This document shows, piece by piece, positions 62,401 to 64,000 of a stretch of 64,000 nt of DNA. Every line of letters starts with the position of its first letter. Positions within the stretch are counted from its first letter, which is position 1. Source of the DNA: Blastocladiella emersonii ATCC 22665 (Eukaryota; Blastocladiomycota; Blastocladiomycetes; Blastocladiales; Blastocladiaceae); NCBI GenBank assembly GCA_025594325.1, contig JANHCV010000007.1, positions 930,001 to 994,000 on the forward strand, in the 5' to 3' direction. The translations under genes and the position numbers were made by a program. The notes beneath the pieces were generated by a model. The model had not been told where the DNA came from and did no database searches. It saw only the letters and a program-made list of their open reading frames with translations.

Positions 62401-64000
62401 CCGAGGCGCAGCTCGCGGCCCGCAAGCGTGCAGCCGCCGAGCGGCAGCGCAAGATGCTCGAGGACATGCAGCGGCAGCAGGCGAGTTTCGCGGCGAACTT
62501 CGCCGACGAGATGGACGACGACGAGGACTTTGAGGACGCCGAGGACCTCGAGGACCCGAGCAACCCCGTCGCCCTATCGTGCCTCGTGTGCCAGCAGACG
62601 GTCAACGAGAACGAGATCGCCGGGTACACGGCGCGCATCGAGACGTCGTCGCTCGTCCGCGTCGAGGACACGCAGGCCGAGCTCGCCGCCGCGGCGAGTG
62701 CGGCGGGGAAAGACGGCGACCACTACCTGTCCCTGCGCGGCCAGGTCGCCGTCCCCGGCCTCCACGTCTCGACGTGCGGCCACGTCCTGCACCAGCACTG
62801 CCTCGACACGTACCTTGTGTCGATCCAGACCCGCCACGCCACGCAGCGGTCGCGCAACCACCCGGAGCTCGCCGCCTTCAACGAGTTCCTGTGCCCGCTG
62901 TGCAAGGCCCTGTGCAACTCCCTCGTCTACATCCACCCCGCCGCGCACCGCGAGCAGGCCCGCGCGGCTGCCCGGATCCTCCACGGACACGACGACGGCG
63001 GGCGCGTCCTGGACCCCGCGACGTCCGTGTTCGCGCCCGGCCGCCCCCTCGCGCCCGCCGAAGTCGACCGCGTCTACAACCGCCGCATCGACGAGCTCGT
63101 CCGCGAGAAGAAAAAGGCCGCGGTCAAGGCCGCGTGCATGACGCACGCCGCCCGGCAGGCACAGGTGCACGCGTCGTCGGCCGGCGGTTCCTCCTCAAGT
63201 GGGGCCGACGGCGGCGCGTCCGCGGCCGCCCCGCCCGAGCTCGACGTGCAGCACATCCTCGCCGCCATGAACCCCGTCGACAACCCGGACGGGTTCGCGA
63301 AAGCCCCGTTCCTCGGACCCGTCGCCATGGTCTCCCCCGCCATCGACCGCGCCCACGCGCCGCTCGCGACTTTTGTGTACACGCTCGCGGCGCTCGAGGT
63401 CCAGGCGCGGCCCGCGCCGGCGTCGCCCGACGGGGCCCCCGAGTGGCCCCGCGGATCGCCGCTCGTCCTCGGCCGGATGCCGAGCCACGTCCTCCCGTTC
63501 CTCCGCCAGCTCGCGCTCAACGTGCGCGCGTCCGCGGCGCGTGTCGCGGCGGCTGCGGGCGGCGAGCTCCCGCGGATCGCGATCGGGGATGTTTTGGCGG
63601 CCGGGACCGACCCGTTCGGGTGGCTCGTCGTCCAGACGCTGTTCCCGCCGCCGGCCACGATTTCGGGCGACGATGGGGACGCGGTCATGGCCGAGGCGAA
63701 TGGTGCCTGCGACGACGCGGCGTGGCGCGAGAATATCCGGATCGCGGCGGCTGCGGTCGTCGCGCAGGAGGGTAGTGAGCGCGCGGTCGTGTTCCTCCGC
63801 AAGGCGCTGCTCCTCCGCGCCGCGACGGTCCCCGGGCTCTACGTGTCGCCGTACCTCGACTACCCGACCGAGGCCGAGCAGATGGCGCACGTCCTGCAGC
63901 TCGCGTGGCCGCCCGCCGCTCCCGTTTTGGGGGATCTGCTGCCGCCGCGCCGCCGGTACGTCGACTTCCCCGGCGCGTACCGCCTGATCCCGCTGCCGCG
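59411..64000 (+). CDS. Ubr1-like E3 ubiquitin ligase lacking the UBR box (partial, runs off the right edge)
   Basis: Exon 1 59411-60809, intron 60810-60870 (61 nt, GTACGC...CAATAG), exon 2 60871 to the window end without a stop: at least 1,509 residues. Ubr1 ligases recognise N-degrons. Seen: a ClpS-like N-domain (VVHLWNDEIHSFVQVIQIVERATRCSR, about 78-160) that binds bulky hydrophobic N-termini, the helical winged region (FHVEYEDESLGEMQNITIHLVN; MTAHVQAGLWVRNGHMVRSLVHYYAIDPRF), and a Cys/His-rich RING (about 1036-1140: LSCLVCQ, STCGHVLHQHCLDTYL, FLCPLCKAL). In other Ubr1 proteins a UBR box precedes the ClpS domain; here only 76 Pro/Ala-rich residues do. The start at 59411 is the first ATG in frame. 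Confidence 0.88.

Overview
The window is nuclear DNA of a GC-rich, flagellated eukaryote. Genes carry short introns (43-77 nt, mostly GTACG at the 5' end and GTGTAG or similar at the 3' end), TAA, TGA and TAG all act as host stops, and a 4,171-residue axonemal dynein heavy chain implies a motile cilium. Together with a fungal-like Ubr1, eIF3j/Hcr1, a PDK/BCKDK-type kinase and a Thp1/PCID2 homologue, a zoosporic fungus (chytrid or blastoclad) is the best guess, but no marker here proves it.

Layout. 1-7.4 kb: a decaying tandem family of acidic nuclear-type proteins (copies A, B, C and D) with an unrelated repeat-rich gene inside it. 8-33.2 kb: housekeeping genes: mitochondrial protein kinase (-), a putative ciliary protein (-), dynein heavy chain (-), a Thp1/PCID2 protein with an FG-repeat tail (-), and a divergent PHD-JmjC histone demethylase (+). 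33.25-51.79 kb: an integrated Polinton-like virus (PLV) of 18.5 kb with 1,891-bp terminal inverted repeats. 52-64 kb: fatty-aldehyde dehydrogenase (+), an Ala/Ser-rich gene (-) divergent from a Fanzor (TnpB-like RNA-guided nuclease) gene (+), eIF3j (-), and a divergent Ubr1-like E3 ligase (+) that runs off the window.

The PLV encodes a double jelly-roll major capsid protein, a penton-like minor capsid protein, an A32/FtsK-type packaging ATPase, a retroviral-type (rve) integrase, a fibre with a C1q/TNF-like head, a primase-helicase and several unknown proteins, two of them tiny genes found through a shared start-site motif. It has no recognisable protein-primed polymerase B or Ulp1-like protease. 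Its genes lack introns. Most of them, but not the primase-helicase, start a few bases after a T-rich GTTG ... GTAAAC/TTTAAA motif, which suggests a common late-type promoter. Next to the primase-helicase gene lie five 91-bp iterons, each holding a palindrome, a good origin candidate. Three genes (ATPase, a 572-codon unknown and the primase-helicase) contain in-frame TGA or TAG codons although coding similarity continues past them. The two TIRs differ at only the three positions I noticed, so the insertion or its last conversion is recent.

The outer part of each TIR is a truncated copy of the Ala/Ser-rich gene that stands next to the Fanzor gene. The block holding the PLV and the aldehyde dehydrogenase is flanked by 916-bp direct repeats made of the JmjC 3' end plus the 3' part of that gene. 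Virus, Ala/Ser-rich gene and Fanzor locus therefore share a rearrangement history. All calls were made by reading the sequence; no database search was run.
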